Assembly: GCF_000379445.1 (NCBI RefSeq)
Contig: NZ_KB902240.1
Location: 62,001-126,000 of the forward strand
DNA length: 64,000 bases
Origin: Fangia hongkongensis FSC776 = DSM 21703
GTDB lineage: Bacteria; Pseudomonadota; Gammaproteobacteria; Francisellales; Francisellaceae
Direction of reading: 5' to 3'
Position numbers and translations under genes: made by a program. Positions 18,566 through 27,703 of this stretch are shown one piece after another. Every line of letters starts with the position of its first letter. Positions within the stretch are counted from its first letter, which is position 1. The notes beneath the pieces were generated by a model. That model saw only the letters and a list, made by a program, of their open reading frames with translations. It was not told the origin of the DNA and did no database searches.

Positions 18566-20500
18566 CTAACTCTTATCTTTTTTAGAGACTTGTGTTATCA
18601 CACTAGAGAGTCTAAACTTTTTGTTGTTTAAAATTTCACTTTCATAAATAGTCATATAAGCAAAAACCAATTTGGCATAATTTCTTGTCTCACCAAATGG
18701 GATGGTTTCTATCCACTGATCACCATCCATTGGGTAATTTGTCAACCAATTTGCCACATTACCCTGCCCTGCATTGTATGAGGTAACGCCTAAAACTTTA
18801 TTATCACTAAAAAGTTTATCCATGAAATTTAAATTCGCCGCGCCAAGCATAATACTTGCATTTGGATTCAACCACTCATTCATATTGATATTCAGCTTAT
18901 ATTTATCTGATAGAAATTTAGCCGTTGTGGGCATTAATTGCATTAAACCACCTGCACCAACATAAGAGCGTGCTTTAATGCGATACATTGACTCTTTTCG
19001 CATAATCGCATAGATAAGTGATTCATCTAAATGAAAGCGTTTTGATGCTGCTTTTACCTCACTTTGAAAGGCAACCGGAAATCTCACTGTTAAATCATTT
19101 CCTGCCCCACCATTGGCATATGCATACACAGAAAGCTGATAGATTTTTTGATTTTCAGCAAGCTTGGCTGCTGCTAGTATATCGCTATTTGATTTACCCT
19201 TAAGTTCAAAGCGCCATAAATTATAGGAAAGTTGATAGTCCTTTAATTGATACAAATCAAAAGCAGCTTGAATGGCACTATTTTTCTCTAACTTAGCAAG
19301 TGCGCTACTACTCACCTCAATCATTTTATCATTAAACGTATATGGTTTTTTGAGAATATCTGCCGACAAAAAGCCATAGTAACTTCTCTCAGCAGCAAGC
19401 TTTTCAAACACTGGCTTTGCTGCATCCATTTTGCCAAGCTTTTGATTTGCTCTTGCTTGCCAATATTGCCATTCGGTTTTGTTTTTCAAAGTGACTGGCG
19501 CCTTTTGAGAATATGCTAAATAGTCAGCATAATTACTCCAATAAAGCGCTGTTCTAAAACGCCATTGCCAGAGCAGTGTTGAGGCATATTGATTATCAAT
19601 CTTAGCTAGCCATTTAATTGCAAGCTTATTGTGTGCACGCGCTAAATCAATGGCAATTTCAGCTTCAACAAGGTTAATGATGCGCTTTGACAGTAGCTTT
19701 TTTTGTTTAAAGCTTTGCCAAAACTCTATCGTGTAATAACTATCTGCGCGTGAGAGGTTATCCATGATAGATAAAAAGGCACTATTAAAACCAGAGAACT
19801 TGTGAAAACTTGCTGTAAAGTCATCAAGGTATTTCTTTGGATTTTTATTGGCATTTTGCCACAGTGTATAAAAGCGTATTCTTGTTTTATCATTTGTTTT
19901 TTTAATCCAATACAATGCCTCTGTCAACTTGCCTGCCCCCGCAAGTGAAAAAGCCTTCTGGCGAATTTCAGCCTCTGAAAGTGTCTTCTCATTTAACCAA
20001 ATTTTCTCAAAACGATCACAGGCACTTGGCAGTGAGACTCTAGATAACCAAAGCGTGGTGAATTCATTTAAAGCCCTCTGGCGTTGGTTTAAAACATATT
20101 TTGCTTGCAAATTATAACACTGGCCAGAAACACCTAAATTCCCTTCATAGTATTTCTCAAAGTTCTGCCAATTTTCTTTTTGTGCATAATAAAGCGCAAG
20201 CTTTTGTTTTAGCAAATAAGCCCAATAACTTCCTGTGTTGTCTTTTAAATATCGATCAATTGTTTTTGTATCAAACTGACTAATATCTTTTGTAATCTCT
20301 TGATATTGCAAGTAAGAATAAAGCGCTGTATCACTCAACTTTGCTTTCAGTTGATAGTACGCTTTCATATCATTTTTATTTAATAACACTTCTGCTTTTT
20401 GGAAATTATCAGCATCAGTTTGACTCATAGCCAGCGCATAATTGACTGGCAAAATAAAGATTGCACCCAAGCAAAGCTTTTTAATGTGAGAGAGTTTCAT
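18566..20500 (-). CDS. slt: Soluble lytic murein transglycosylase Slt70-like
   Basis: Cleaves peptidoglycan glycan strands to 1,6-anhydro products in the periplasm. 644 aa with a signal peptide ending near ALAM (residue 25), then a long alpha-superhelical U-domain (about 30-460). The C-terminal lysozyme-like domain has the catalytic Glu in YAIMRKESMYRIKARS, GAGGLMQLMPTTAK, NPNASIMLGAANLNFM and TSYNAGQGNVANWL. Its stop lies 13 bp from the convergent Wzz-like gene. A long inverted repeat sits in its upstream region. Confidence 0.93.
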   Translation of the reverse strand: MKLSHIKKLCLGAIFILPVNYALAMSQTDADNFQKAEVLLNKNDMKAYYQLKAKLSDTALYSYLQYQEITKDISQFDTKTIDRYLKDNTGSYWAYLLKQKLALYYAQKENWQNFEKYYEGNLGVSGQCYNLQAKYVLNQRQRALNEFTTLWLSRVSLPSACDRFEKIWLNEKTLSEAEIRQKAFSLAGAGKLTEALYWIKKTNDKTRIRFYTLWQNANKNPKKYLDDFTASFHKFSGFNSAFLSIMDNLSRADSYYTIEFWQSFKQKKLLSKRIINLVEAEIAIDLARAHNKLAIKWLAKIDNQYASTLLWQWRFRTALYWSNYADYLAYSQKAPVTLKNKTEWQYWQARANQKLGKMDAAKPVFEKLAAERSYYGFLSADILKKPYTFNDKMIEVSSSALAKLEKNSAIQAAFDLYQLKDYQLSYNLWRFELKGKSNSDILAAAKLAENQKIYQLSVYAYANGGAGNDLTVRFPVAFQSEVKAASKRFHLDESLIYAIMRKESMYRIKARSYVGAGGLMQLMPTTAKFLSDKYKLNINMNEWLNPNASIMLGAANLNFMDKLFSDNKVLGVTSYNAGQGNVANWLTNYPMDGDQWIETIPFGETRNYAKLVFAYMTIYESEILNNKKFRLSSVITQVSKKDKS

Positions 20501-20521
20501 TCTAATTACGCCACTTTTACA

Positions 20522-20560
20522 TTATTTCACAAATATTTAATGGGAAATATGGTGAAATAA
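20522..20560. repeat. Long inverted repeat between slt and the ATP-grasp gene
   Basis: TTATTTCAC (20522-20530) and GTGAAATAA (20552-20560) are perfect 9-base arms. Inside them ATATTT (20533-20538) pairs with AAATAT (20545-20550). It lies 22 bp upstream of the slt start and 34 bp past the ATP-grasp stop. There is no good T-run on either side, so an operator or transcript-end stabiliser is as likely as a terminator. Confidence 0.5.
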
Positions 20561-20593
20561 CAAGTGTGATTTTGAAATTATATCAACTGCCAG

Positions 20594-21535
20594 TTATTTT
20601 GAACGATTAAGCACAAATGCAACGCGCTCATTAACAGACAAGTTCTGATCTAATTTATCATGAATCTTTTCATATGCATCTTTAAGCCCCTCTTCATTAG
20701 CGATTTGAATGTTTAAACCTGGGCGTGCATTTAACTCTAATAACAATGGACCGTGATCTTTATCAAGCACAATATCCACGCCCAAATAACCAAGAGAGGT
20801 CATATCATAAGCGCCGCTTGCAATTTCAAGACATTCTTGCCAAAAGGGAATTTCAATTCCCTCAACAGGATTAAATGTATCAGGATGGTGGGTAACAATC
20901 TCATTATGCCAAACACCATGGCGTGTTATGCTTGTTTGTATATTAACTCCAGCCCCAATTGCCCCTTGATGCAAGTTTGCCTTGCCATTTGATTCTTGTG
21001 TTGGCAAACGTACCATTGCCATCACAGGAAAGCCTTTAACGACAATAATACGAATATCTGGCACGCCCTGATAAGCCACTTTTTCAAATATAGGATCAAA
21101 TTGAATAAGATATTCAATCATCACCTTATCAGGATGCCCTCCCAGAGAATAAGCACCACTTAACGCGGTAGAGACATGATATTTAAGCTCATTCAGTGTT
21201 AACAACTTGCCACTTGATGTTCTATAACGTTCATTGATAAAATGAGTTATTACTAAGATTCCCTCGCCTCCAGCTCCTTGAGATGGCTTGATCACAAAAG
21301 AGCTCATTCCCTTTAGCATCTTATCCAGCTTCCTGTTATCATGCTCTGTTTCTACTAGTGCATATAGCTTAGGTACCTTAATTTTATGCCCTTCTGCCAA
21401 TGATTTTGTTAACACCTTATCATCAACAAAGGGATAATATTTTCGATTATTCAAGCGCTGCACAAATTCCAAATTTCGTGCATTAATGCCTAGAATACCC
21501 GCTTTTTTAAGCCTCCACCATTTTGAAAAAAACAT
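20594..21535 (-). CDS. Alpha-L-glutamate ligase-like protein (RimK-type ATP-grasp)
   Basis: 313-aa ATP-grasp ligase. Nucleotide-binding parts are FVIKPSQGAGGEGILVI and MIEYLIQFDPIF. The metal-binding end is GYLGVDIVLDKDHGPLLLELNARPGLNIQIANEEGL, of the RimK/cyanophycin-synthetase clan. It forms the conserved trio with the upstream 7TM-transglutaminase and Zn-protease genes; its ATG follows the 7TM stop directly. The domain combination suggests formation of an amide bond to a peptide or glutamate-like substrate near the membrane, but the product is not known. Confidence 0.82.
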   Translation of the reverse strand: MFFSKWWRLKKAGILGINARNLEFVQRLNNRKYYPFVDDKVLTKSLAEGHKIKVPKLYALVETEHDNRKLDKMLKGMSSFVIKPSQGAGGEGILVITHFINERYRTSSGKLLTLNELKYHVSTALSGAYSLGGHPDKVMIEYLIQFDPIFEKVAYQGVPDIRIIVVKGFPVMAMVRLPTQESNGKANLHQGAIGAGVNIQTSITRHGVWHNEIVTHHPDTFNPVEGIEIPFWQECLEIASGAYDMTSLGYLGVDIVLDKDHGPLLLELNARPGLNIQIANEEGLKDAYEKIHDKLDQNLSVNERVAFVLNRSK

Positions 21536-23137
21536 TTAACTACTCTTTTTATTGTTTTTTTTCATTAAGGCATTAAATCGATAAAGCTCACTGAGTCGAT
21601 AGCCTCTATATCGCCCAATTAAAAGCATAATTGCCATAACAATAAGAAGCAGCCCCGGAAACGTGAAAAACCAATACTCAAGTATCTCATTAAAGATAAA
21701 CATATAACAAACTGTTGCTGCAAATAAGCTACCAATAGCAATTTTAATCGCTTCAGTACCACTTTTCTCATCCCATATAATTGACAATCTCTCAATAGAC
21801 ATCGTCAGAATCACCATTGGAAAGAGTGTAATTGAAAGCCCTTGTGACAACTCCATCTTGTGCATAATAATACTAATGAGTGCCATTAAGATAACGACAA
21901 TGGTTAATATCATACCAAGGCGCGGCACTACCAATAACTGAAGCTTTTCAAAATATGCCCGAAAACTAAGACCAACCAGTACCACAAAAGAAAAAAGAAT
22001 AATTCCCCAGACCAATGAGGTGTCCTTAAATGCCAATGCAATTAATACAGGCATGAATGTTCCAAGTGTCGGCACACCAATTAAAATGCGTAAAAATAAA
22101 ATAATTAAAACCCCAACTGGCACCATTAGGATAATCTTGTAAATTTCTTGAGTTTGCGCGGGTAAATTCAGTAAAGAAAATTCATATAAATTTTGCTTTA
22201 ATGCACTATTTTTCAACATCAAATAACGCTCTTGAGAGATCCCTTGTTTCGTTGCAGTAAAGGAACTTGAGCGCAAATCTCCTCCGTTGATCTTGATGAA
22301 ATTCTCATTACCAAGCCACCAAATAAAGGCCTTCTGATCTGGGTTTGTAATAAGTGCATCCGTTTTAGTGTCAAAGATATGCCATTTGCTTTGATAAAAT
22401 ACAGCAATCCAAGTTGGCAAAGTTCTTAAGCTAAGCTTCTCTGCTGAATCATACGGAACAACATGTAAAATAGTATTTGGCAAGTTCAATGTTGTTAAAA
22501 TATCACCTAAAACGCGCACTTTTTGCTGATTGCTTGGCGATTGTTGAATCAGTAACTGCCAAAAATTTTGTGATTTTCCACTGTTAACAAATCGAATGCT
22601 GTGCTTAATCATCGTTTGTTCATCTGATGATTTCTCAGCAATTTCTTTTGCCGCATTTAACAGTGTAATTCTCTCTTTTGCCTTATAATGATGGGTTATT
22701 TTCTCTTTTGCTTTTTTAAGATTTGGTACTGGTGGCTCTACAAATTTTGCCCCACTTGGCACTGTAATATCATATAAAATCGTTTGTCTTGATTTCACTT
22801 CACTTTTAGATAATACTGCAACTTTATTTTGCTTGTCCTCTGAGCGCATAATTATTTTACCAAACCCAGCAGCACTAATGCTTTCATGCAATGCATCTTC
22901 TGCCTCAAGATTTGGCACAAAAAGATTAACTCGCATGGTATTACCAATCACTGTAGGCGCAATATCAAGCTCCGCATTGAATTTCCACACTGCTTTTTGC
23001 GCATCTGGCTGCCAATCAAGCCCCAATTTATAATGCTGATACAGTGTAATGCCCACACCTGTTATCATTAAAATAACAAAAAGTGTATAAAACTGTCTAT
23101 TGATCTTATTCATGATCTGATGACTCATCCTTAACAT
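21536..23137 (-). CDS. Inactive transglutaminase-like protein fused to 7TM domain
   Basis: 533 aa. One N-terminal helix (about 17-33), a periplasmic domain (about 40-330) whose middle part resembles a transglutaminase fold, then seven hydrophobic helices (about 335-505) and a basic tail. The periplasmic part shows no convincing Cys-His-Asp triad, matching the family described as inactive transglutaminase fused to 7TM helices. The start is uncertain: ATG 23137, 23128 and 23113 are all in frame, and MNKINRQFYTLFVILM from 23113 looks the most natural. It overlaps the protease gene and abuts the ATP-grasp gene. Confidence 0.8.
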   Translation of the reverse strand: MLRMSHQIMNKINRQFYTLFVILMITGVGITLYQHYKLGLDWQPDAQKAVWKFNAELDIAPTVIGNTMRVNLFVPNLEAEDALHESISAAGFGKIIMRSEDKQNKVAVLSKSEVKSRQTILYDITVPSGAKFVEPPVPNLKKAKEKITHHYKAKERITLLNAAKEIAEKSSDEQTMIKHSIRFVNSGKSQNFWQLLIQQSPSNQQKVRVLGDILTTLNLPNTILHVVPYDSAEKLSLRTLPTWIAVFYQSKWHIFDTKTDALITNPDQKAFIWWLGNENFIKINGGDLRSSSFTATKQGISQERYLMLKNSALKQNLYEFSLLNLPAQTQEIYKIILMVPVGVLIILFLRILIGVPTLGTFMPVLIALAFKDTSLVWGIILFSFVVLVGLSFRAYFEKLQLLVVPRLGMILTIVVILMALISIIMHKMELSQGLSITLFPMVILTMSIERLSIIWDEKSGTEAIKIAIGSLFAATVCYMFIFNEILEYWFFTFPGLLLIVMAIMLLIGRYRGYRLSELYRFNALMKKNNKKSS

Positions 23138-23711
23138 TGCTTATAGAATCAGTTTCATTTTTTTCACCACTCTCTTTAGCTAACTTACACAAGCTTGGTT
23201 TAAAGGTCATCTTTTGCCCAGAGTCAATGACTGCACCAAATTGAATCAACGCCTTTCTACCAAGTAATAGTGGATAATAAAAATGGGTCCGATCAGTCAG
23301 ATTCACCTCAATATCATATACTTTGCCATCAAAACAAACCGGCATCATGACCGCTGGTCTTTGATCATATTTTTTATCTTGCGCTTCACCTGCTCTATTT
23401 TTTATCTTCATCACGCGCTTTAACGGTAAATCATAATGCAGTTTTTTAACATCATCTTTTTTATGCTCATTCTCATAAGAAACATCAAATGAAACATATT
23501 TCTTATCTTTATTATCAACTGTTTTGTCATAGATTTTAATGTTGACGGCAGAGAGAGAAGAGACCCCCGCCCCCGTATCAAGCTTTGCCTCCAAAAGTGT
23601 ACCACTTGGCATTAAATAGACCTTTTCAGCATAACCATACCCAGCTTTAATATTAGCGCTTGCCATGTTGGCCAGAATAAAAGTTAATATCGCTATAAGT
23701 GATTTTTTCAC
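23106..23711 (-). CDS. Retropepsin-like (ATP-dependent zinc protease / RimK-associated) protein
   Basis: About 201 aa from GTG 23711, where a signal peptide (VKKSLIAILTFILANMASA) begins. A longer reading from 23834 would bury that signal and run into the yigZ start, so I reject it. The active-site loop is EAKLDTGAGVSSLSA, an Asp-Thr-Gly as in retropepsins, and PLLLGRKALIQFGAVIDSG supplies the second hydrophobic-hydrophobic-Gly element. This family is encoded next to RimK-like ligases. A weak GGGAA precedes the GTG. It is first in the trio and divergent from yigZ. Confidence 0.78.
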   Translation of the reverse strand: MKKSLIAILTFILANMASANIKAGYGYAEKVYLMPSGTLLEAKLDTGAGVSSLSAVNIKIYDKTVDNKDKKYVSFDVSYENEHKKDDVKKLHYDLPLKRVMKIKNRAGEAQDKKYDQRPAVMMPVCFDGKVYDIEVNLTDRTHFYYPLLLGRKALIQFGAVIDSGQKMTFKPSLCKLAKESGEKNETDSISNVKDESSDHE

Positions 23712-23834
23712 AATGTTAATTTCCCAATTCCATCTCTTTTTATATAAACCATACGCAAAGTCATCTACGAGTGGCATAATATACGTTACACTGGCAATTA
23801 TAATAATCAACTGCCTGCAAAACATAAAGCACAA

Positions 23835-24440
23835 ATGTATAAAACACCGCTTACAAAAAACATTTATGAGATTTTACCAATAAAACGATCGCGCTTTATT
23901 GGCGAGATTTACCCTGTTACACAAGTACAAGAAGTTGATGCTATTCTCAGGCAGGCACGAAAAGCTTACCCGCATGCAAATCATATTTGCTGGGCATACC
24001 AACTGCTTGATAAAAATACCCTTCGCTCCAGCGATGATGGAGAGCCCCAAGGTTCAGCTGGCAAACCAATATTACAACAACTACAAGGAAAGCAGCTATC
24101 TAATACGCTTATTTTAGTCATTCGTTATTTTGGTGGCACTAAGCTAGGCGTTGGCGGACTGATACGCGCTTATGCACAAACAGCAAAAGCGCTCATTGCT
24201 CATAGTGAACTTGTTGATCTTAAGATTACCACAGAGCTTATTATTTCTTTTGATTACGCACAAACCTCAAAAGTTGACACAGCTCTCTATCAACTTAAGC
24301 TTATACCCACTTTACAGAACTATGACACCAAAGTGACACTGCACTTTAAAGTTGATCAAAATATATTAAGCGATATTATAAACGCACTTGATGGGCTAAT
24401 ACAAAATCAGATTATTTCTGTTAAAACTTTAGGAATATAA
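23835..24440 (+). CDS. yigZ: YigZ / IMPACT family protein
   Basis: 201 aa. The N-terminal UPF0029 domain carries the family signature SSDDGEPQGSAGKPILQQL followed by LVIRYFGGTKLGVGGLIRAYAQTA. A smaller C-terminal domain (about 135-201, DUF1949-like, ferredoxin-type fold) follows. Relatives of eukaryotic IMPACT bind nucleic acid or ribosome-associated factors; the role of bacterial YigZ is unsettled. It is divergent from the Zn-protease trio. Confidence 0.88.
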   Translation: MYKTPLTKNIYEILPIKRSRFIGEIYPVTQVQEVDAILRQARKAYPHANHICWAYQLLDKNTLRSSDDGEPQGSAGKPILQQLQGKQLSNTLILVIRYFGGTKLGVGGLIRAYAQTAKALIAHSELVDLKITTELIISFDYAQTSKVDTALYQLKLIPTLQNYDTKVTLHFKVDQNILSDIINALDGLIQNQIISVKTLGI

Positions 24441-24492
24441 CCGCGAAACTAGTCTAAAGCAGCACCACGACACACTTTCTTATACTTACCGT

Positions 24493-26307
24493 TTAATCAA
24501 CAATTTCCCCCGTTTGAATATCCCATAGCCGCTTATATTTCCCTTTAGCTTGTAATAATGCCTCATGAGTACCTGATTCAATAATCTGACCTTTATCCAA
24601 TACATAAATACAATTCGCATGCCTGACGGTAGAGAGTCTGTGGGCAATAATAATGGTTGTTCTATGATGGGATAGCTGATACAAAGCTCTTTGTATGGCC
24701 AGTTCTGTTTCATTATCTACCGCTGAGGTTGCTTCATCCAAAACTAAAATAGGGGCATTTTTCAAAATAGCTCTGGCAATGGAAATACGCTGTTTTTGTC
24801 CGCCAGAGAGCAATACCCCTCTTTGCCCCACATGCGTATTATACCCATCTGGCAAGCTCTCAATAAACGCATGAATGCCTGCAAACTTTGCAGCTTGAAT
24901 GACAGCGGCATCCTTTTGTTCAAAATTACCATATAAGATATTATCTTTAATCGAGCCATCAAATAAGAAGCTCTCTTGGGAAACAAGTGCAATTTTATCT
25001 CGCCATAAACTCAAAGGGTAAGAGGCAATATTATTTTTACCATATTGTATTTCACCGCCTTCAAGTTCATAAAAACGACACAATAGTTTAATTAAGCTTG
25101 TCTTACCTGAGCCTGACTCACCGACTAAGGCAATGGTGGTATTTTTTTCTATCGTCAGATTAAAGTTTTCAATTACAGAAGCTTTATTATCATAGGAAAA
25201 ACTCACATTATTAAAGTGAATAGGCTCAGCTCCTGTTGTCACTTCCAGTATATTTTCTTTTGCGCTATTTTTTATTTCACTCTGCCAAGTTAATAAATTA
25301 AATACTCGTGTAGTTGATGCCATAACTCGCTGATAATCAACCGTGACTTGAGCAAGATTATTAAATGGCCATAGTAATCTTTGAGAGAGAAAAATAAGCA
25401 TACTAAAGGTGCCCACATTCATTTGACCATGAATGGTTTGATAACCACCAATTAAAAGTGTGAATAAAAAGCCCGTTAACACAAACATCCGTATCACTGG
25501 TGTCACCATAGAACTAATTTGAATTGTTTTTCGATTCGCCTGTTGATAGGCTTTACTTGCACTGGTGACCCGTTTTGTTTCATAGCTTTCAGTGGTGTAG
25601 CTCTTTATCGTTAACACACCTAAAAGATTACGTTGCAGCACCCCGCCAATCTCAGCTGCTTTTTGTCTGACTTCTAAGAACCTAGGTGCTAGGCGATGCT
25701 GAAAATAAAATGCACCAACAATAATCAGCGGAATGGGTACAATTGAAAGCACGGTAATAAGCGGGGAGGCAAATAAAAAAACAATGCCAATGAATATCGT
25801 TGACACAATGATTTGTACAATTTGATTCACGCCATCTTCTAAGAAGCGCTCCATTTGATTGATATCATCATTAATGGTTGATATTAATTGCCCTATTGAG
25901 GTTTTTTCAATTTGCGCTACCTTGGCGTTTTGTATATGCGCATAAACATCCACGCGCAGCTTATGCTCAACATTTTGCGCAAGGTTTCGCCATTTCAAAC
26001 TGTATAAATACTGAAATGATGACTCAAATGCCCAAATCACAAACGTGGCCAACCCTAAAACAATCAACTGATAGATAAGAGAATCAATGCCGGTAAGTTG
26101 CGCAATCCACGAGCTTTTTTGTGTTACCACCATATTAACAGCAACCCCTAACAAAATCTCAGGGAAAATATCAAACAGTTTATTTAAAGTTGAGTATAAC
26201 AGTGCGAGCAAATAGTCTTTCCGGTATCCACGCATATAGCTCAACAAGCGAAAAAGTGGATATTTAGAGGTAGATAAATACTTTTCTTGTGACAAAATAA
26301 AAACCAT
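24493..26307 (-). CDS. ABC exporter, permease-ATPase fusion (MsbA/MDR type)
   Basis: A 604-aa half-transporter. Six membrane helices lie in residues 1-330, and the ATPase has Walker A GESGSGKTS, Q-loop VSQESF, signature LSGGQKQRISIARAI, Walker B ILVLDEATSAVD and the H-loop in IIAHRLS. The substrate cannot be read from sequence. The MVFIL start at 26307 has no ribosome-binding site, and its first codons form the 3' arm and T-run of the terminator for the small secreted-protein gene upstream. The true start could therefore lie slightly further in. Confidence 0.88.
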   Translation of the reverse strand: MVFILSQEKYLSTSKYPLFRLLSYMRGYRKDYLLALLYSTLNKLFDIFPEILLGVAVNMVVTQKSSWIAQLTGIDSLIYQLIVLGLATFVIWAFESSFQYLYSLKWRNLAQNVEHKLRVDVYAHIQNAKVAQIEKTSIGQLISTINDDINQMERFLEDGVNQIVQIIVSTIFIGIVFLFASPLITVLSIVPIPLIIVGAFYFQHRLAPRFLEVRQKAAEIGGVLQRNLLGVLTIKSYTTESYETKRVTSASKAYQQANRKTIQISSMVTPVIRMFVLTGFLFTLLIGGYQTIHGQMNVGTFSMLIFLSQRLLWPFNNLAQVTVDYQRVMASTTRVFNLLTWQSEIKNSAKENILEVTTGAEPIHFNNVSFSYDNKASVIENFNLTIEKNTTIALVGESGSGKTSLIKLLCRFYELEGGEIQYGKNNIASYPLSLWRDKIALVSQESFLFDGSIKDNILYGNFEQKDAAVIQAAKFAGIHAFIESLPDGYNTHVGQRGVLLSGGQKQRISIARAILKNAPILVLDEATSAVDNETELAIQRALYQLSHHRTTIIIAHRLSTVRHANCIYVLDKGQIIESGTHEALLQAKGKYKRLWDIQTGEIVD

Positions 26308-26335
26308 TATGCGGAAATAGTTTCAAGCATAATGG
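26298..26335 (-). terminator. Strong Rho-independent terminator of the 57-aa gene
   Basis: Reading the minus strand, CCATTATGC (26335-26327), a 14-nt loop and GCATAATGG (26312-26304) form a perfect 9-bp stem followed by TTTTTATTTT. It lies 28 bp after the small gene's stop and overlaps the first codons of the ABC exporter. Confidence 0.85.
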
Positions 26336-26362
26336 CTTTATAAACAGCGTGCAATATAAATT

Positions 26363-26536
26363 CTACATTTGAACGTATACCCGCGCCCCATTTGAAGCAA
26401 CTGCATTAGTGACAATAGAGCTTGTACTAGTTTTAACCACATGCTCTGGCATCCTTGCATTAAACTGATCATTCGCAGCAAAGCCAACGCTAACAAATAA
26501 AACTCCCGTTAGTAAAATACCCAGTAATTTTTTCAT
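26363..26536 (-). CDS. Small secreted protein of unknown function (57 aa)
   Basis: ATG 26536 to TAG 26363. A textbook signal peptide MKKLLGILLTGVLFVSVGFA is followed by a mature part of about 37 residues (start ANDQFNARMPEHVVKTSTSS, end GARVYVQM), polar and without cysteine. Support for it as a real gene: an AGGAGAG ribosome-binding site 5 nt upstream, a signal sequence, and a strong Rho-independent terminator 28 bp after the stop. It occupies most of the 340-bp space between the ABC exporter and nadM. I do not recognise the family. Confidence 0.78.
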   Translation of the reverse strand: MKKLLGILLTGVLFVSVGFAANDQFNARMPEHVVKTSTSSIVTNAVASNGARVYVQM

Positions 26537-26622
26537 AACCACTCTCCTATGTTACCTAACAAACCACCTTTGTTACTACTAAGCCTAGCTAGCGATATAG
26601 GGATTTAACATAGTTTGAATGC

Positions 26623-26653
26623 AAAAAACGAACTTAGCCCTTTGGCTCTAAGT
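26623..26653 (-). terminator. Rho-independent terminator after nadM
   Basis: On the minus strand ACTTAGAGCC (26653-26644) pairs with GGCTAAGT (26639-26632), with a two-base bulge, then TCG and TTTTTT. It overlaps the nadM stop codon and probably ends the gdh-tex-dolP-nadM transcript. Confidence 0.75.
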
Positions 26654-27694
26654 GATTAGCTGATGTTTTGATAGCATATTCTTAATGATTTGATAATGAT
26701 CATCCATAAGCTTGTCAGACATCTCTGATAGCACATGAGAAATTGAAAACCACTTAGCCTTTTGCGCATCATCTTGCCCCTTTACGCTAGGCAAGCGATT
26801 TGTTTGTAAAGAAAACAATCCAGCATGTGTAATGGTTCTTCCTCGCAAAGAGCGATCTGGATAGTCATACACTTCTATTGCCACAGGTGATTTATCAAGA
26901 AACGCGCTATCAATACCACTTTCTTCAACAAGCTCTCGCCTAATCCCATCAAAAATACGCTCATCTTCTTCTAAAAAGCCACCGGGTAACGCCCAAAGAT
27001 CTTTCCCTGGTGCATATTTTCGCTGAATTAAAAGTATATGCTCATTACAAATAACCAATGCATCTGTGGTGACAAAAATGGGCGCATAAGGGGCATCTTC
27101 CCATGCCTTTTTATACTCTTTAATCGCATGATACTCTTCATATAAACGATCATATTGTGCATTTGTTAAAAATGCATCTAAAATTTGCCAACTCCCTTGA
27201 TCGCGTGTTTTTGCAATCATGTATTCCTCTAAAATACATTTTTGCTCGAAATAGGCTTTACGAAACGCAGTTGCATTGTAACTTTTATAATTATCCACAT
27301 CGATGTGCCGCCATTTTGGAAAGCACTTTAGATAGTAACTACTGGCATCTTTTTGATGCCCTACAATCGCAGTTTTATGGCTTTTCGCGCTATATTTTTC
27401 AACGCGAGTTAACACTTCATTAATCCACCCCTTTTCATCATAAAACCAATCAGATAATGGCTCAATGACAATGCGTGTTACATCAACGTCTGCAAGGTTC
27501 AAATCTGCCATAATCATGTTTTTTCGATCTTGATAAGAAAATGGATTTTTAATACTGGGCGCTCGAAAGGAAGATCCAATAAGAAGGATAAGTTGATCCG
27601 CCACCTTGAGTGCTTTTTCTATATTATGTAAATGCCCTTTATGAAATGGCTGAAAACGCCCGATAAACACAGCTGTATCATATTTTTTCATCAT
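26648..27694 (-). CDS. nadM: Bifunctional NMN adenylyltransferase / Nudix hydrolase
   Basis: 348 aa. The N-terminal half (1-180) is a nucleotidyltransferase: GRFQPFHKGHLHNIEKAL carries the HxGH-type motif, and a SSFRAPSIKNPFS loop follows, making NAD from NMN and ATP. The C-terminal half (200-348) is a Nudix domain with box GGFLEEDERIFDGIRRELVEESG split over PGGFLEEDE and RRELVEESG, acting on ADP-ribose in characterised homologues. This fusion is typical of Francisella and some cyanobacteria. It follows dolP by 9 bp and ends in a terminator. A second ATG at 27691 is equally possible. Confidence 0.93.
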   Translation of the reverse strand: MMKKYDTAVFIGRFQPFHKGHLHNIEKALKVADQLILLIGSSFRAPSIKNPFSYQDRKNMIMADLNLADVDVTRIVIEPLSDWFYDEKGWINEVLTRVEKYSAKSHKTAIVGHQKDASSYYLKCFPKWRHIDVDNYKSYNATAFRKAYFEQKCILEEYMIAKTRDQGSWQILDAFLTNAQYDRLYEEYHAIKEYKKAWEDAPYAPIFVTTDALVICNEHILLIQRKYAPGKDLWALPGGFLEEDERIFDGIRRELVEESGIDSAFLDKSPVAIEVYDYPDRSLRGRTITHAGLFSLQTNRLPSVKGQDDAQKAKWFSISHVLSEMSDKLMDDHYQIIKNMLSKHQLIT

Positions 27695-27703
27695 TATTTC
27701 ACT

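Noticed and set aside
23712-23834. N-terminal extension of the Zn-protease from 23834
   Set aside because: It would place 41 residues before a clear signal peptide and run up to the divergent yigZ start.
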